From NCBI GenBank assembly GCA_963797485.1, contig CAWCPF010000003.1:1394503-1458502 (forward strand): a stretch of DNA of 64,000 nucleotides, read 5' to 3'. Both the position numbers and the translations under genes were made by a program. The notes beneath the pieces are model-generated. The model did no database searches and was not told where the DNA came from. It saw only the letters and a program-made list of their open reading frames with translations. Of this stretch, positions 27,256 through 36,044 are shown piece by piece. The DNA is from CAWAND01 sp963797485 (GTDB lineage Bacteria > Chloroflexota > Anaerolineae > Anaerolineales > E44-bin32). Within the stretch, counting starts at the first letter, position 1; each line of letters starts with the position of its first letter.

Positions 27256-28473
27256 ATGAACGAAATCTTCAAGCTGGCCTTTCGTGATCTTGGCCGGAAC
27301 CGCCGGCGGTCGTTTTTCTCGGCCATGGCACTCGGTATGGGGGTCGCCTTGCTCTTGCTAATGGCGGCCGTTCTGGAGGGTGAGATTCGGGGCGCCATGG
27401 ACACATCCATCCGTCTCGAAAGTGGTGACCTGCAGGTTCAGGCGGCGACCTATCAAGAAAGCAAAACCAGTCTCAAATGGGCGGATCTGATCGAAAACCC
27501 CGACCAGGTGGCGTCTCAAGTGGCCGAGTTGGCCCCGGTGGTGGAGGCCACACCGCGACTGATTGCCAGCGGAATCGTGTCGATCGGGGACCAGACTGCG
27601 GGTGTCCGGGTGGTGGGCATCGTGCCCTCCGCCGCGGCCAATGAGCCGTTCCGATCGGGCATGCTGAATGGCGCATGGCTCACGGCGGATGATCGGGAGG
27701 GCCTGCTGGTCGGGGGAGCCCTGGCCGACAAGCTTGGCCTCAAGACCGGGGATCCGGTCCAATTGCTGGTCAATACGTCGGACGGTACCGTCAACCAGCA
27801 GACCTTCACCGTGCGGGGTGTCTTTTCAACTCGCACTCCGGGGTTCGATGAGCGATCGATCTTCCTTCCCATCGACAAGGCCCAGGCCATGACAGGCACG
27901 CAGAACCATGCCAGTCTGATCTTTGTCAGCCTTGACAACCGGGACCAATCCAACGCCGTGGCTGCGGCTTTGCAGGGGCCGGGATTCAAGACCGTCACCT
28001 GGCAGCAAGCCAACGCCCTCATCTTGGAGACAGAGAAATTCGCCGGCGCGTACATGTCGGTCCTGTACCTGATCGTGCTGGGGGTGACCGCCTCGGTGAT
28101 CGTCAACACGTTGATCATGGCGGTCTTCGAACGCACACGCGAGATCGGTATCCTGTCGGCGCTGGGGATGAAGAGCCGGCAAATCATGGGCATGTTCTTT
28201 GCCGAGTCGAGCCTGTTGGCGCTCGGCGGGACCGTGATTGGGCTGGTGGTTGGCGGCGGCCTGGTCTTCTACGCCACCAAGTACGGCTTCTATATCGGCA
28301 ACATGGGTATCACCGGCATGTTGTTTGGCGAACGGATCTACGGCTACCTGACCGTCGCCAACGCGCTGATCCTGATCGCCGCCGCCTTTGTCGTCAGTTT
28401 GCTGGCCGGGCTCTACCCGGCTGTTATTGCCGCGAGGCTGGAGCCGGTCGATGCGCTGCGAGATGCGCAATAG
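27256..28473 (+). CDS. MacB/FtsX-type ABC transporter permease 2
   Basis: 405 residues with the same layout as the preceding gene: TM SFFSAMALGMGVALLLLMAA, extracytoplasmic domain, then TM segments YLIVLGVTASVIVNTLIMAV, GGTVIGLVVGGGLVFYA and ALILIAAAFVVSLLAGLYPA, with FERTREIGILSALGMKSRQI. The two permeases are paralogous and likely form a heterodimer. I prefer ATG 27256 (GAGG 6 bases ahead) to the GTG at 27244 that would overlap the upstream stop. Confidence 0.9.
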   Translation: MNEIFKLAFRDLGRNRRRSFFSAMALGMGVALLLLMAAVLEGEIRGAMDTSIRLESGDLQVQAATYQESKTSLKWADLIENPDQVASQVAELAPVVEATPRLIASGIVSIGDQTAGVRVVGIVPSAAANEPFRSGMLNGAWLTADDREGLLVGGALADKLGLKTGDPVQLLVNTSDGTVNQQTFTVRGVFSTRTPGFDERSIFLPIDKAQAMTGTQNHASLIFVSLDNRDQSNAVAAALQGPGFKTVTWQQANALILETEKFAGAYMSVLYLIVLGVTASVIVNTLIMAVFERTREIGILSALGMKSRQIMGMFFAESSLLALGGTVIGLVVGGGLVFYATKYGFYIGNMGITGMLFGERIYGYLTVANALILIAAAFVVSLLAGLYPAVIAARLEPVDALRDAQ

Positions 28474-28534
28474 GGCATCTGGAATTCGATGATACGAAGC
28501 CTCATCCGAGGCCTGTGAAAGCTAGGAGAGTTCC

Positions 28535-29230
28535 ATGGACGTCGTCAAGATCGAAAACGTGACCCGGTCATACAAAGTGGGAGAGGTGGAAACCCAGGCA
28601 CTCCGCGGGGTGGACTTGAGTATCGAGAGCGGCGAGTTCACCGCGTTGGTCGGGCCGTCCGGCTCTGGAAAGACCACCTTGCTCCAGATCATCGGCTGCC
28701 TGGATCTCCCGACCACGGGCCGGGTGCTCATCAACGGGGAAGATGTCAGCCATCTCAACCGCAATCAGCGGGCCGATATGCGGCGCGGGACAATTGGCTT
28801 TGTGTTCCAGTTCTTTGCCTTAATCCCGACCCTGAGCGCCTACGAGAATGTCGAAATGCCGCTGCTGCTCAACGGCCACGTCCCGTTCGACCGCAAGGAG
28901 CGGGTCATGCAGCTGCTGCACTCGGTCGGTCTGGCGGACCGCGCCGATCATCGTCCGGACCAGCTGAGCGGTGGCGAGCAGCAACGTGTCGCCGTCGCCC
29001 GAGCGTTGGCGAGCCAGCCGACGATGGTGTTGGCGGATGAACCAACCGCCAATCTGGACACCGCCAATGGTGAGCAGGTGATGGAGATAATGACCCGTCT
29101 CAATCAGGAAACGGGCGTGACCTTCGTGTTTGCCACGCATGACCCGAGGGTGATCAAATTCGCTCGTCGCGTGATCACACTGCAGGATGGCCGCGTGGTG
29201 GACACGGCGGTTGGCGAGATCAAGAAGTAG
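28535..29230 (+). CDS. LolD/MacB-type ABC transporter ATPase
   Basis: 231 residues, a single nucleotide-binding domain: Walker A GPSGSGKTT, Q-loop FVFQFFALIPTLSAYENVEM, signature LSGGEQQRVAVARAL, Walker B MVLADEPTANLD, and switch His in FATHDPRV. The Y-loop and PTLSAYENV region are those of the MacB/LolD subfamily. It energises the two permeases encoded upstream. Confidence 0.95.
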   Translation: MDVVKIENVTRSYKVGEVETQALRGVDLSIESGEFTALVGPSGSGKTTLLQIIGCLDLPTTGRVLINGEDVSHLNRNQRADMRRGTIGFVFQFFALIPTLSAYENVEMPLLLNGHVPFDRKERVMQLLHSVGLADRADHRPDQLSGGEQQRVAVARALASQPTMVLADEPTANLDTANGEQVMEIMTRLNQETGVTFVFATHDPRVIKFARRVITLQDGRVVDTAVGEIKK

Positions 29231-29239
29231 GAGTCGCAG

Positions 29240-30454
29240 ATGAAAACCCGCATCGCCTGGGTGTTTGGCCTCTTGCTGTTGACCGCCGCCTGCGGCGGCG
29301 GGGCGGGTACGGATAGCTCACTCCCCACCGTGGTCCTCAAGGGCGGGGGCTCCACCCCGGCGCCGTCCACCGCCGTTTCAGGCGGCGGGGTGACGGCTTC
29401 GGGGAGCGTGGTGGCCGCCCAAGAGGCCCAGCTGGCCTTCACCGTGTCGGGCAGGATCGACACGATCACCGTCGCGGTCGGCGACAAGGTTGCCGCCGGC
29501 CAGGTACTTGCCCGCATGGCGGGGGGAGAGGCGCTGAAAGCGGCAGTCTCGGCCGCCGATCTCGATGTGCTTACCGCCCAGCTGGCGCTGGACGACCTGA
29601 TGGCGGATTCAAGCTGGAGAATGGCGCTCGCCCAGGCTCAATCTGATCTGGCGTCTGCCCAGGACGAGCTGCGCAAGGCCGACTACAATCGGACCGTCAA
29701 TCAGCCCGGTTATCGAGCCAGCGCGCTGACCATTGAGGCCGCCGAGGCCCGGCTGATCCTGGCCAAGCAAGCCCTCGACCGTGCCAAGCGAACCTATGAC
29801 CACAACGCCGATCGCGACAGTGATGACCCAAAGCGGGCGTCGGCACTGGCGGACTACGAGAACGCCCAAAGCGCGTACAACTCGGCTTTGCGGACTGTGA
29901 ATTGGTACAAGGGCCAGCCGACGGATCTCCAGCAATCCCAACTGGACGCGGCCGTGGACCTGGCCCAGGCCAAAGTCGATGCAGCCCAACAACGAGTGGC
30001 TGATCTGCAGAACGGGCCGGACCCCGACCAGGTGGCTCTGCTCACCGGCCGATTGACTACCGCCCAAGACCAGGCTGCCGCCGCACGGGCCCAGCTGGGC
30101 GGGCTCGAACTCAAAGCCGCCTTCACCGGCACGTTGGGAAAGGTCCTGGTGCACCCAGGCGAGTGGGTGGCCGCCGGCCAGGGCGTCCTGGTGATGGCCG
30201 ATCTGGATCACCTGCGCGTGCAGACGACCGACTTGAGCGAGCGCGATCTGCCGGCCATCCGTGTCGGCCAGTCCGCCCGCGTCAGCATCAAGGCGCTGAA
30301 CACCACGGCTGATGGCACCGTCATTGCGATCTCGCCTCTGGCGGACACGCTGGGCGGCGACGTCGTCTATCAGACAACTCTGGATTTGACGTCCATCCCG
30401 GAGGGGTTGAAGCCGGGCATGAGTGTTGATGTGGAGTTTCTGGGAGGAAGCTGA
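29240..30454 (+). CDS. Periplasmic-adaptor-type (HlyD/MacA-like) lipoprotein
   Basis: 404 residues. Lipoprotein signal with LLLLTAAC lipobox (Cys 18), low-complexity linker, then a split lipoyl/barrel: VTASGSVVAAQEAQLAFTVSGRID, a long coiled coil (residues 100-260, AEARLILAKQALDRAKRTYDHN), and the returning half FTGTLGKVLVHPGEWVAAGQG with the barrel domain LSERDLPAIRVGQSARVSIK. It links the ABC core to the cell surface. Ten bases separate it from the ATPase gene. The coiled coil is long for a monoderm adaptor but usual in the family. Confidence 0.9.
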   Translation: MKTRIAWVFGLLLLTAACGGGAGTDSSLPTVVLKGGGSTPAPSTAVSGGGVTASGSVVAAQEAQLAFTVSGRIDTITVAVGDKVAAGQVLARMAGGEALKAAVSAADLDVLTAQLALDDLMADSSWRMALAQAQSDLASAQDELRKADYNRTVNQPGYRASALTIEAAEARLILAKQALDRAKRTYDHNADRDSDDPKRASALADYENAQSAYNSALRTVNWYKGQPTDLQQSQLDAAVDLAQAKVDAAQQRVADLQNGPDPDQVALLTGRLTTAQDQAAAARAQLGGLELKAAFTGTLGKVLVHPGEWVAAGQGVLVMADLDHLRVQTTDLSERDLPAIRVGQSARVSIKALNTTADGTVIAISPLADTLGGDVVYQTTLDLTSIPEGLKPGMSVDVEFLGGS

Positions 30455-30478
30455 CACGCGCCGGTTGTATCCCCAAGC

Positions 30479-30928
30479 ATGAGCCAAACGACTGCCGGTG
30501 AGCAGGCAGCTCGTCCGGGGCTCGACCGCCGGGCGGTGCTCGTCATCCCCCTGCGCCAATTCGCCCCCTGGTTTGCCGCCGTGGTGATCGTGACTCTGGC
30601 GGGGTATCCCGGGGTCGTATGCGTGACGCCCATGGCCTGGCTCCTGGCGCTGCGAGTGGGTCTGATCTGCATGCGGGACTCCCGGAGTCCCAGTCTGCGC
30701 CAGCGGTTGAGGGAGGCGGCCCTGGCCGGCGCGCTGCTGGGCGTGCTCCAGGGTGCGCTTTTTGCCGGCGTGCTCTTCTGGTTACTGCCCCTCCAGCCGT
30801 CGGAGGTCACACGCTCGCTGGGCCTGGCGGGCGCGCTGCTGGTCATCGGGATCGCCGCCTCCGCCGTGCTGTCACTGATCACGGCCAGGCTCGAGGCCCG
30901 CCACCTCCAGCTCCCACAGACCTCCTGA
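30479..30928 (+). CDS. Small membrane protein at the end of the ABC operon
   Basis: 149 residues, three or four hydrophobic stretches (APWFAAVVIVTLAGYPGVVC, ALLGVLQGALFAGVLFWLL, SLGLAGALLVIGIAASAVLSLI). No family recognised. It starts 24 bases after the adaptor and probably belongs to the same transcript. A chance ORF is unlikely given the segment spacing and an Arg/Glu-rich C-terminus. Confidence 0.6.
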   Translation: MSQTTAGEQAARPGLDRRAVLVIPLRQFAPWFAAVVIVTLAGYPGVVCVTPMAWLLALRVGLICMRDSRSPSLRQRLREAALAGALLGVLQGALFAGVLFWLLPLQPSEVTRSLGLAGALLVIGIAASAVLSLITARLEARHLQLPQTS

Positions 30929-31099
30929 AGCGCATCCCTGGGAGCGGGTGAGGCTCGGCGGCCTGGCATTGGCGTACCATCCCAGGCTTCAGATGAAGCA
31001 AACCGCCCAGCGTGCTCGTGGCCGCCTCCCTACTGGACAGGCACGGATTCGTGACGATAATCAAGGTCGCAGGTCGGCCCAGGGACATCGAGGTCGAGC

Positions 31100-31894
31100 A
31101 TGACCAAGGACATCTTCTTCATTCATGGGGCATGGGTGACATCCGCTTGCTGGGAGCCCATCATGGGTTATTTCGAGGAGCGCGGTTACCGAGTTCAGCG
31201 CCTCCGTGGCCGGGAAAAGCCGGGGACCTTGAGACTCGAGCGCGCCAACCCATCGATTGACCTGATCGGGCTGGGGGTTGAGGATATTGTCCATCACTAC
31301 CAGTCCTTGTTGGACGGTTTGGCCGATCCTCCCATCCTGGTCGGACACTCCTTTGGCGGCTTGTTCACCCAGATCCTGCTCGATCGGGGCTATGGCGCCG
31401 CGGGGGTAGCCATCGATTCTGCGCCTCCGAGGGGCGTGTTTGCGTACTACCCGACGGCTTTCCGCTCGCTGGGGCGCGTGCTGTTAACGTGGCGGGGATG
31501 GTCACGCGTGCTGGTGATGCCCTTCTCCGATTTCCGCTACGCCTTTGCCAACTGTCTGCCGGAGGATGCCGCCCGGGCCGTCTACGACTCCCACGTCGTC
31601 CCCGAGACGGGCCGCATCTTCTTCCAATCGGCCCTGGCGCCCCTGGATCCGAACAGCCCAACGCGCGTAAATTTCGCCAACCGCCAACGCGCGCCGTTGT
31701 TGTTGATTGCCGGGGGCAGCGATCACATCGTGCCACCGCAAGTCAACCGTGCCAATTTCAAAGCCTATCGGGCGAGCGCGGCTCGCACCGACTTCAAAGA
31801 ATTCCCCGGGCGATGCCATTGGACCATCGCCCAGCCCGAGTGGGAGTCGGTGGCGGAGGCCATCCAGCAGTGGCTGGAGAGCCTCTCCATCTAG
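31100..31894 (+). CDS. Alpha/beta-fold hydrolase
   Basis: 264 residues. The nucleophile elbow is GHSFGG (ILVGHSFGGLFTQ), the oxyanion region is IHGAW near residue 8, the likely acid is the Asp of GGSDHIVPP, and the His is in GRCHWTIAQPEW. The lid region (residues 110-180) is helical. Substrate unknown; esterase or lipase-like activity is usual. CGAGCATG context gives a weak ribosome site (GAGG further up). Confidence 0.85.
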   Translation: MTKDIFFIHGAWVTSACWEPIMGYFEERGYRVQRLRGREKPGTLRLERANPSIDLIGLGVEDIVHHYQSLLDGLADPPILVGHSFGGLFTQILLDRGYGAAGVAIDSAPPRGVFAYYPTAFRSLGRVLLTWRGWSRVLVMPFSDFRYAFANCLPEDAARAVYDSHVVPETGRIFFQSALAPLDPNSPTRVNFANRQRAPLLLIAGGSDHIVPPQVNRANFKAYRASAARTDFKEFPGRCHWTIAQPEWESVAEAIQQWLESLSI

Positions 31895-31907
31895 GGCGCG
31901 CATCCAA

Positions 31908-31925
31908 TTGTGAAGAATTTCACAA
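31908..31925. promoter_or_regulatory. Rex- or CRP/FNR-like palindrome D (perfect)
   Basis: TTGTGAA-GAAT-TTCACAA, a perfect match to the same form as palindrome B, and followed by the similar bases AATCGGCC (B: GTCGGCC). It lies 14 bases after the hydrolase stop and 73 bases before the DUF3592-like start. Confidence 0.55.
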
Positions 31926-31997
31926 ATCGGCCACGGCATCGGCAGGGCGGGCACAGGGGAGCGCGGGTCGCCGGCCGAGCCGCCCCCGGATCATGAC

Positions 31998-32477
31998 GTG
32001 AACTCCGCACTGATAGCCGTCATCGTCATCGCTCCCTTCTTCTTCCTCATGATGACGTTGATCACGCTCGAGGCGGCGCGCAGGGTGGGGTCGGGCCGAG
32101 GCCGGAGGCGGAAACAAACCTCCGGCAGCGTGCTGGACTCCGGCGTGGAAGCGCTCACCGCGCCCGACGACCCCACCAGACATGCCGGTTTCGTGGCGCG
32201 GGTTTCATTTGCTTATCACGTGGCCGGCCGGGAGTTCCGCAGCCAGCGTTGGACCCCCCGTGTCCCGGTCGATGCCTCCGAGGCCGCCGCCCGCCAACGC
32301 ATCCACCGCTATCCGCCGGGTGCTCTGGTCAGGGTCTACTACAACCCTGACGACCCGGCGGATAGCGTGTTAGAAGCCGGCAGACGCCTGGCATGGCTGC
32401 TCCTGGTCGGAGCGGCAGCCTTGATCCTGCTTGGCTTGCTCGTCGTACTTGTGCCCGGGTGGCTGTCGCCGGGCTAA
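31998..32477 (+). CDS. DUF3592-like membrane protein
   Basis: 159 residues with an N-terminal TM (LIAVIVIAPFFFLMMTLITLEA) and a C-terminal TM (LLLVGAAALILLGLLVVLVPGW) around a soluble domain. The YHVAGREFRSQRW and YPPGALVRVYYNPDDPADSVLE motifs mark the DUF3592 family, whose function is unknown. It begins with GTG. A CRP/Rex-like site lies upstream. Confidence 0.8.
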   Translation: MNSALIAVIVIAPFFFLMMTLITLEAARRVGSGRGRRRKQTSGSVLDSGVEALTAPDDPTRHAGFVARVSFAYHVAGREFRSQRWTPRVPVDASEAAARQRIHRYPPGALVRVYYNPDDPADSVLEAGRRLAWLLLVGAAALILLGLLVVLVPGWLSPG

Positions 32478-32520
32478 TCCCGGTCCTTTCCCGCTCGTGT
32501 CGGCACACGGAGGTTCGGAT

Positions 32521-32850
32521 GAGCAGGCGATGGATTCGTCAGCCATGGGCCCTAGGGCCCAGGTGGCTCATGTCACCTTCCACCTGGAAGTCCTCGAGCG
32601 CGTGTAGATCACCGGCGAAGGGCAGTCGGCGGACTGGAGGGTGATCTGGCGCACCATCAGCGCCGTCACTCCGGACGGATGGGACCAGCTGCGCGCCGAA
32701 CTGGACACGACCTACCACCGGGTGTCCGATAAGCTTAGGGGCACACATGATGGGAACCGCGCCAACGTGGTTGGTGTGGCCCTGGCGGTCCTGGTTCACA
32801 GCGCGTACCACCTGGGGGAGATTCGCCCCGTGCTGTGCTGCCTTTGGTGA
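32521..32850 (+). pseudogene. DinB-like protein remnant with an in-frame stop
   Basis: One frame reads AQVAHVTFHLEVLERV, TAG (32605-32607), then ITGEGQSADWRVIWRTI, DGWDQLRAELDTTYHRVSDK and the typical DinB C-terminus LAVLVHSAYHLGEIR. The DinB metal-binding His residues would be in HVTFHLE and HSAYHLGE. The nonsense codon splits the domain, and the N-terminus before 32521 is not clear. A base substitution, not an indel, explains the stop. Confidence 0.65.
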
Positions 32851-32929
32851 GGCCGGCGGGCCAGGTCGTTCAATCGGATCGGGCGCGGTCAAGCACTCGC
32901 GCCGCGAGGCATGAGGAGGGAGTTCAAAC

Positions 32930-33721
32930 ATGGGTGAGTTCGCCACGATTAACGGTGCCAGGCTGTACCACGAATCCGCCGGCCGCGGTGAGCCGGTGGT
33001 GCTGATCCATGGCTTCACCCTCGACACCCGCATGTGGGACGATCAGGTCCCGGCGCTCGAGGACCACCATCGCGTGGTGCGCTACGACATGCGCGGCTTC
33101 GGTCAATCCGATGTTCCCGCCCAGTCGGCCTACTCGCAGATCGACGACCTGGCCTGGCTGATGGATGCCCTTGGGTTGGACAATGCTCACCTGGTGGGGC
33201 AGTCGCGGGGCGGGGCGGTGGCCATCGATTTTGCGCTCACCCATCCCGATCGAGTCGACCGGCTGGTCCTGATCGACACCGTTCTGGGAGGCTTCCAGTG
33301 GTCGCCCGAACTGGCAGCCCGCGATGGTCTAGTGTGGGAGGAGGCCGGCCGCGGTGGGGTGGAAGCCGCCAGGCAATCCTGGCTTACGCACCCTCTGTTC
33401 GCGCCCGCGCTTGCCAATCCGGCCGTGGCTGAGCGCCTGCGCCGGATCGTGGGCAATTACTCTGGCTGGCACTTTGTCAATGCCAACCCGGAGGTCTATC
33501 TCGATCCTCCGGCGGCGGGTCGGTTGGCTGAGCTTGATCTGCCGACCCTGGTGATCGTCGGAGAGCTCGACTTGCCCGATTTCAGGCGCATCTCGGATCA
33601 GGTGGCAGCCCAGGTGCCTCGAACGCGTCAGGTGCGTATCCCCAACGCCGGACACATGTCGAACATGGAAGCCCCGATCGAGGTCAACCGGGCCATCTCG
33701 GAGTTCTTGGACTCGCATTGA
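32930..33721 (+). CDS. Alpha/beta-fold hydrolase
   Basis: 263 residues, a compact 3-oxoadipate enol-lactonase/epoxide-hydrolase-like member. Features: oxyanion motif VLIHGFTLDTRMW, RYDMRGFGQSD, nucleophile GQSRGGAV, acid-bearing strand IVGELDLPDF, and the His in IPNAGHMSNMEAP. GGAGG precedes the ATG. Substrate unknown. Downstream by 22 bases is a cupin-domain gene. Confidence 0.88.
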   Translation: MGEFATINGARLYHESAGRGEPVVLIHGFTLDTRMWDDQVPALEDHHRVVRYDMRGFGQSDVPAQSAYSQIDDLAWLMDALGLDNAHLVGQSRGGAVAIDFALTHPDRVDRLVLIDTVLGGFQWSPELAARDGLVWEEAGRGGVEAARQSWLTHPLFAPALANPAVAERLRRIVGNYSGWHFVNANPEVYLDPPAAGRLAELDLPTLVIVGELDLPDFRRISDQVAAQVPRTRQVRIPNAGHMSNMEAPIEVNRAISEFLDSH

Positions 33722-33743
33722 GCGGTCCTGACGGCCTGGCCCT

Positions 33744-34029
33744 ATGTCGTCCACTCGGCTCACTCCGGGCCAAGAAGCGCCGACGACGAGGGCGCCACGG
33801 AGACCACGAAATCTTCGGCTTCGTCGTCTCAGGCTCCATCCGGCTGGAGATAGGAGCTGGCGGGGGACAGGTGGACCTCGGGCCAGGGGATTTCGTTCAC
33901 CTGCCGCCCCATACGCCGCACCGCGAAAGCAATCCATCCCCCCATCAGGGCCAGGAAGTGATCCTGTTTCTGCAAGGCTCGGGCCCCCTGGCCGTCAACC
34001 TGGACTCGACCTATGAAGCATCCACCTAG
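33744..34029 (+). CDS. Cupin-domain protein (frameshifted near 33795)
   Basis: About 95 residues. The N-terminus MSSTRLTPGQEAP lies in one frame and the cupin core in the next: HGDHEIFGFVVSGSIRLEIG, VDLGPGDFVHLPPHTPHRE and GQEVILFLQGSGPLAVN. Metal ligands would be the His residues of the HGDHE motif and the second-motif His PHTPH. A single extra base at about 33790-33800 explains the break. Alternatively translation starts at a TTG at 33718 without a frame change, but that leader is Arg-rich and unlike cupins. Confidence 0.6.
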
Positions 34030-34097
34030 CAACACCCGCGGACCGGCGCGAATGAGGCACAGGGAGTAAAATCCGGCCCTTCAGTGGAGGGCTGGAC

Positions 34098-35805
34098 ATG
34101 GCTTTCAACACGAGAATTCGTCGGCGCCGTGTTGTGGGTAGGCTGCCTGGCAACCCTGACAGTGGCGTGCGCGCCGGGCAGCGCCCCTCCGAGCCCGCCG
34201 GCGATTGCACCCAGCCAGCTGCCAGCCTCGCCTCTTCCGACCGATGCCACCACCGACACACCCATCCCATTCAACCCATCGATTGACATCTCCGGCGAGC
34301 CGGAGGTGGTCTACAACTGGCAAACCGATCACTGCGGCCCGCGCGAACTGGCTGACCTTCCGGCTCGGGCCATCCGCAATGCCGAGGGCCAAATCGAGCT
34401 GTATGTCAGCAGCACCACCAACTACCGGTTGGTCGGCGCCGATTTCAACTCGCTGACTCCCGACTGCAATCCGGTCATGACGTCGGATTTCGAGCGTGAC
34501 CCATCGCGCTACAGCTATGCGGAATGGATGGGCGCACCCTACACGCTGGATGGAAACACGGTCTACGCCATCATCCACCAGGAATACCACGGCGACCAGG
34601 CTGGTTCGGTATGGCAGGCCGGCGGCGACTTCAGCGACATACAAGGTGCCGGGGGGTGGACTTATCTGAGTGCCTCCGGAAGCGGCCAGCGTGAGATGCA
34701 CTTCGATGCCGCCGACCAACGCTGGCAGGGGAGCCGGCCGCTGTGCCAGATTACCGCCCAGGGAATGCATCCCGATCTGGGATGTGACCCAACCCGAGCC
34801 TGGACCAGCCCGGTGACCGGCCCGGTGACCATCAGCGGGCGCATCTACGACCAGGACGCGGGCGGGGGCAACGGGGTTGTGGCCAGCATCACGCGCGGCA
34901 ACCAGACCTTGTGGTCGGCGACGATTGAGAACGGCGACTCCGCCGGGCAGGCGTTTGAGTTTCCGCTTGATGTGGCCGCGGGCGAAGTCATCGAATTCAG
35001 CATCTCCGCCCGCGGAGACAATGGATGGGACTCGACGTTTTTCGACCCGGGCATCAATGTCGGGCCCGCGCCGTGCCCTTCCGGACGACATGACCTGTGC
35101 ACCCTGATAAGCCTGACGTATGCCGTGTCAACCGACGGCGGCCGGACCTTCACCCAGCCAGCCCCACCCGGGCAACTGATCGCCACACCCCCATACCAAT
35201 ACGATCCGGACTGGATGCGCTCCCTTTGGCAGCCGAGCAATATCGTCCTCAATCCCGGCGATGGGTATTACTACGCCCTTATCCAGCGCGATGAGCACTC
35301 TGGCAGCGGGTCGGTCAATGTCCAGGGGATGTGCCTGATGCGCACCCAGGCGCTGGATGACCCAGCCAGCTGGCGCGCCTGGGATGGCGGCGGCTTCAAT
35401 CTGGCGTTCGTCAATCCCTATCTCGACCCGGGGTTGGATCCGTCGGCGCAAACCTGCGCGCTGGTGTCACCTGAGCTCGGGGCGCTCACCTACGGGCTGT
35501 CGTATAACACCTACTTCGAGCAATTCATCGCCATCGGCGTGGCAAAGAGCGGGTTCTTCTACTCGCTGTCTGAGGACCTGATCCACTGGTCTCCGCGTCA
35601 ACTCTTGATGCCCGCCTCCCAGACCTTCGACCCAAGCGCCCGGCCGCCGTATCTTCCCTATCCAACGCTGATCGATCATGACTCACCCTCAGCCAGTTTC
35701 GATATTACGGGACAGACTCCCTATCTCTACTACTCTCGTTTTAACGGCGGGACGGCCGCCGAGGACACCGACATCCTCAGGGTGAGGGTATCGTTAAGTC
35801 GATAA
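34098..35805 (+). CDS. Secreted lipoprotein with sialidase/glycosidase-like propeller (start region frameshifted)
   Basis: About 570 residues. Signal: MAFNTRIRR from ATG 34098 (GGAGGG 6 bases ahead) in one frame, then FVGAVLWVGCLATLTVAC with lipobox Cys in the next, consistent with one extra base near 34115. The alternative GTG start at 34084 needs no frame change but has no ribosome site. A Pro-rich linker precedes a beta-propeller-like domain with SGRIYDQ (jelly-roll insertion near 240-300), AVSTDGGRTFTQPAPP, WQPSNIVLNPGDGYYYALIQ and SLSEDLIHWSPRQLL; these match the Asp-box/GH43-like style. Likely binds or cleaves surface polysaccharide; catalytic residues cannot be assigned. Confidence 0.7.
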
Positions 35806-36044
35806 TGACCGTGAGACATCACCGATCGGCTGCGGATCCAGTTTTTCGAGACGGAACAGTGCCGCTTGGGATGCACCTTGTGCAATCCACGTGGCCCGCG
35901 GCCGGGCCCCGGGTGAACCGGGATTCGAAGCGCGCGATGGGTTTGCTCGAGGCCCAGATATAATCACGGTTCGTGGCATCGGCTCAACAGACGGAGAAGT
36001 CTCCGCCGGGCCACGTGCCTGTTCGGCAAACCGGGAGGCGGGAG

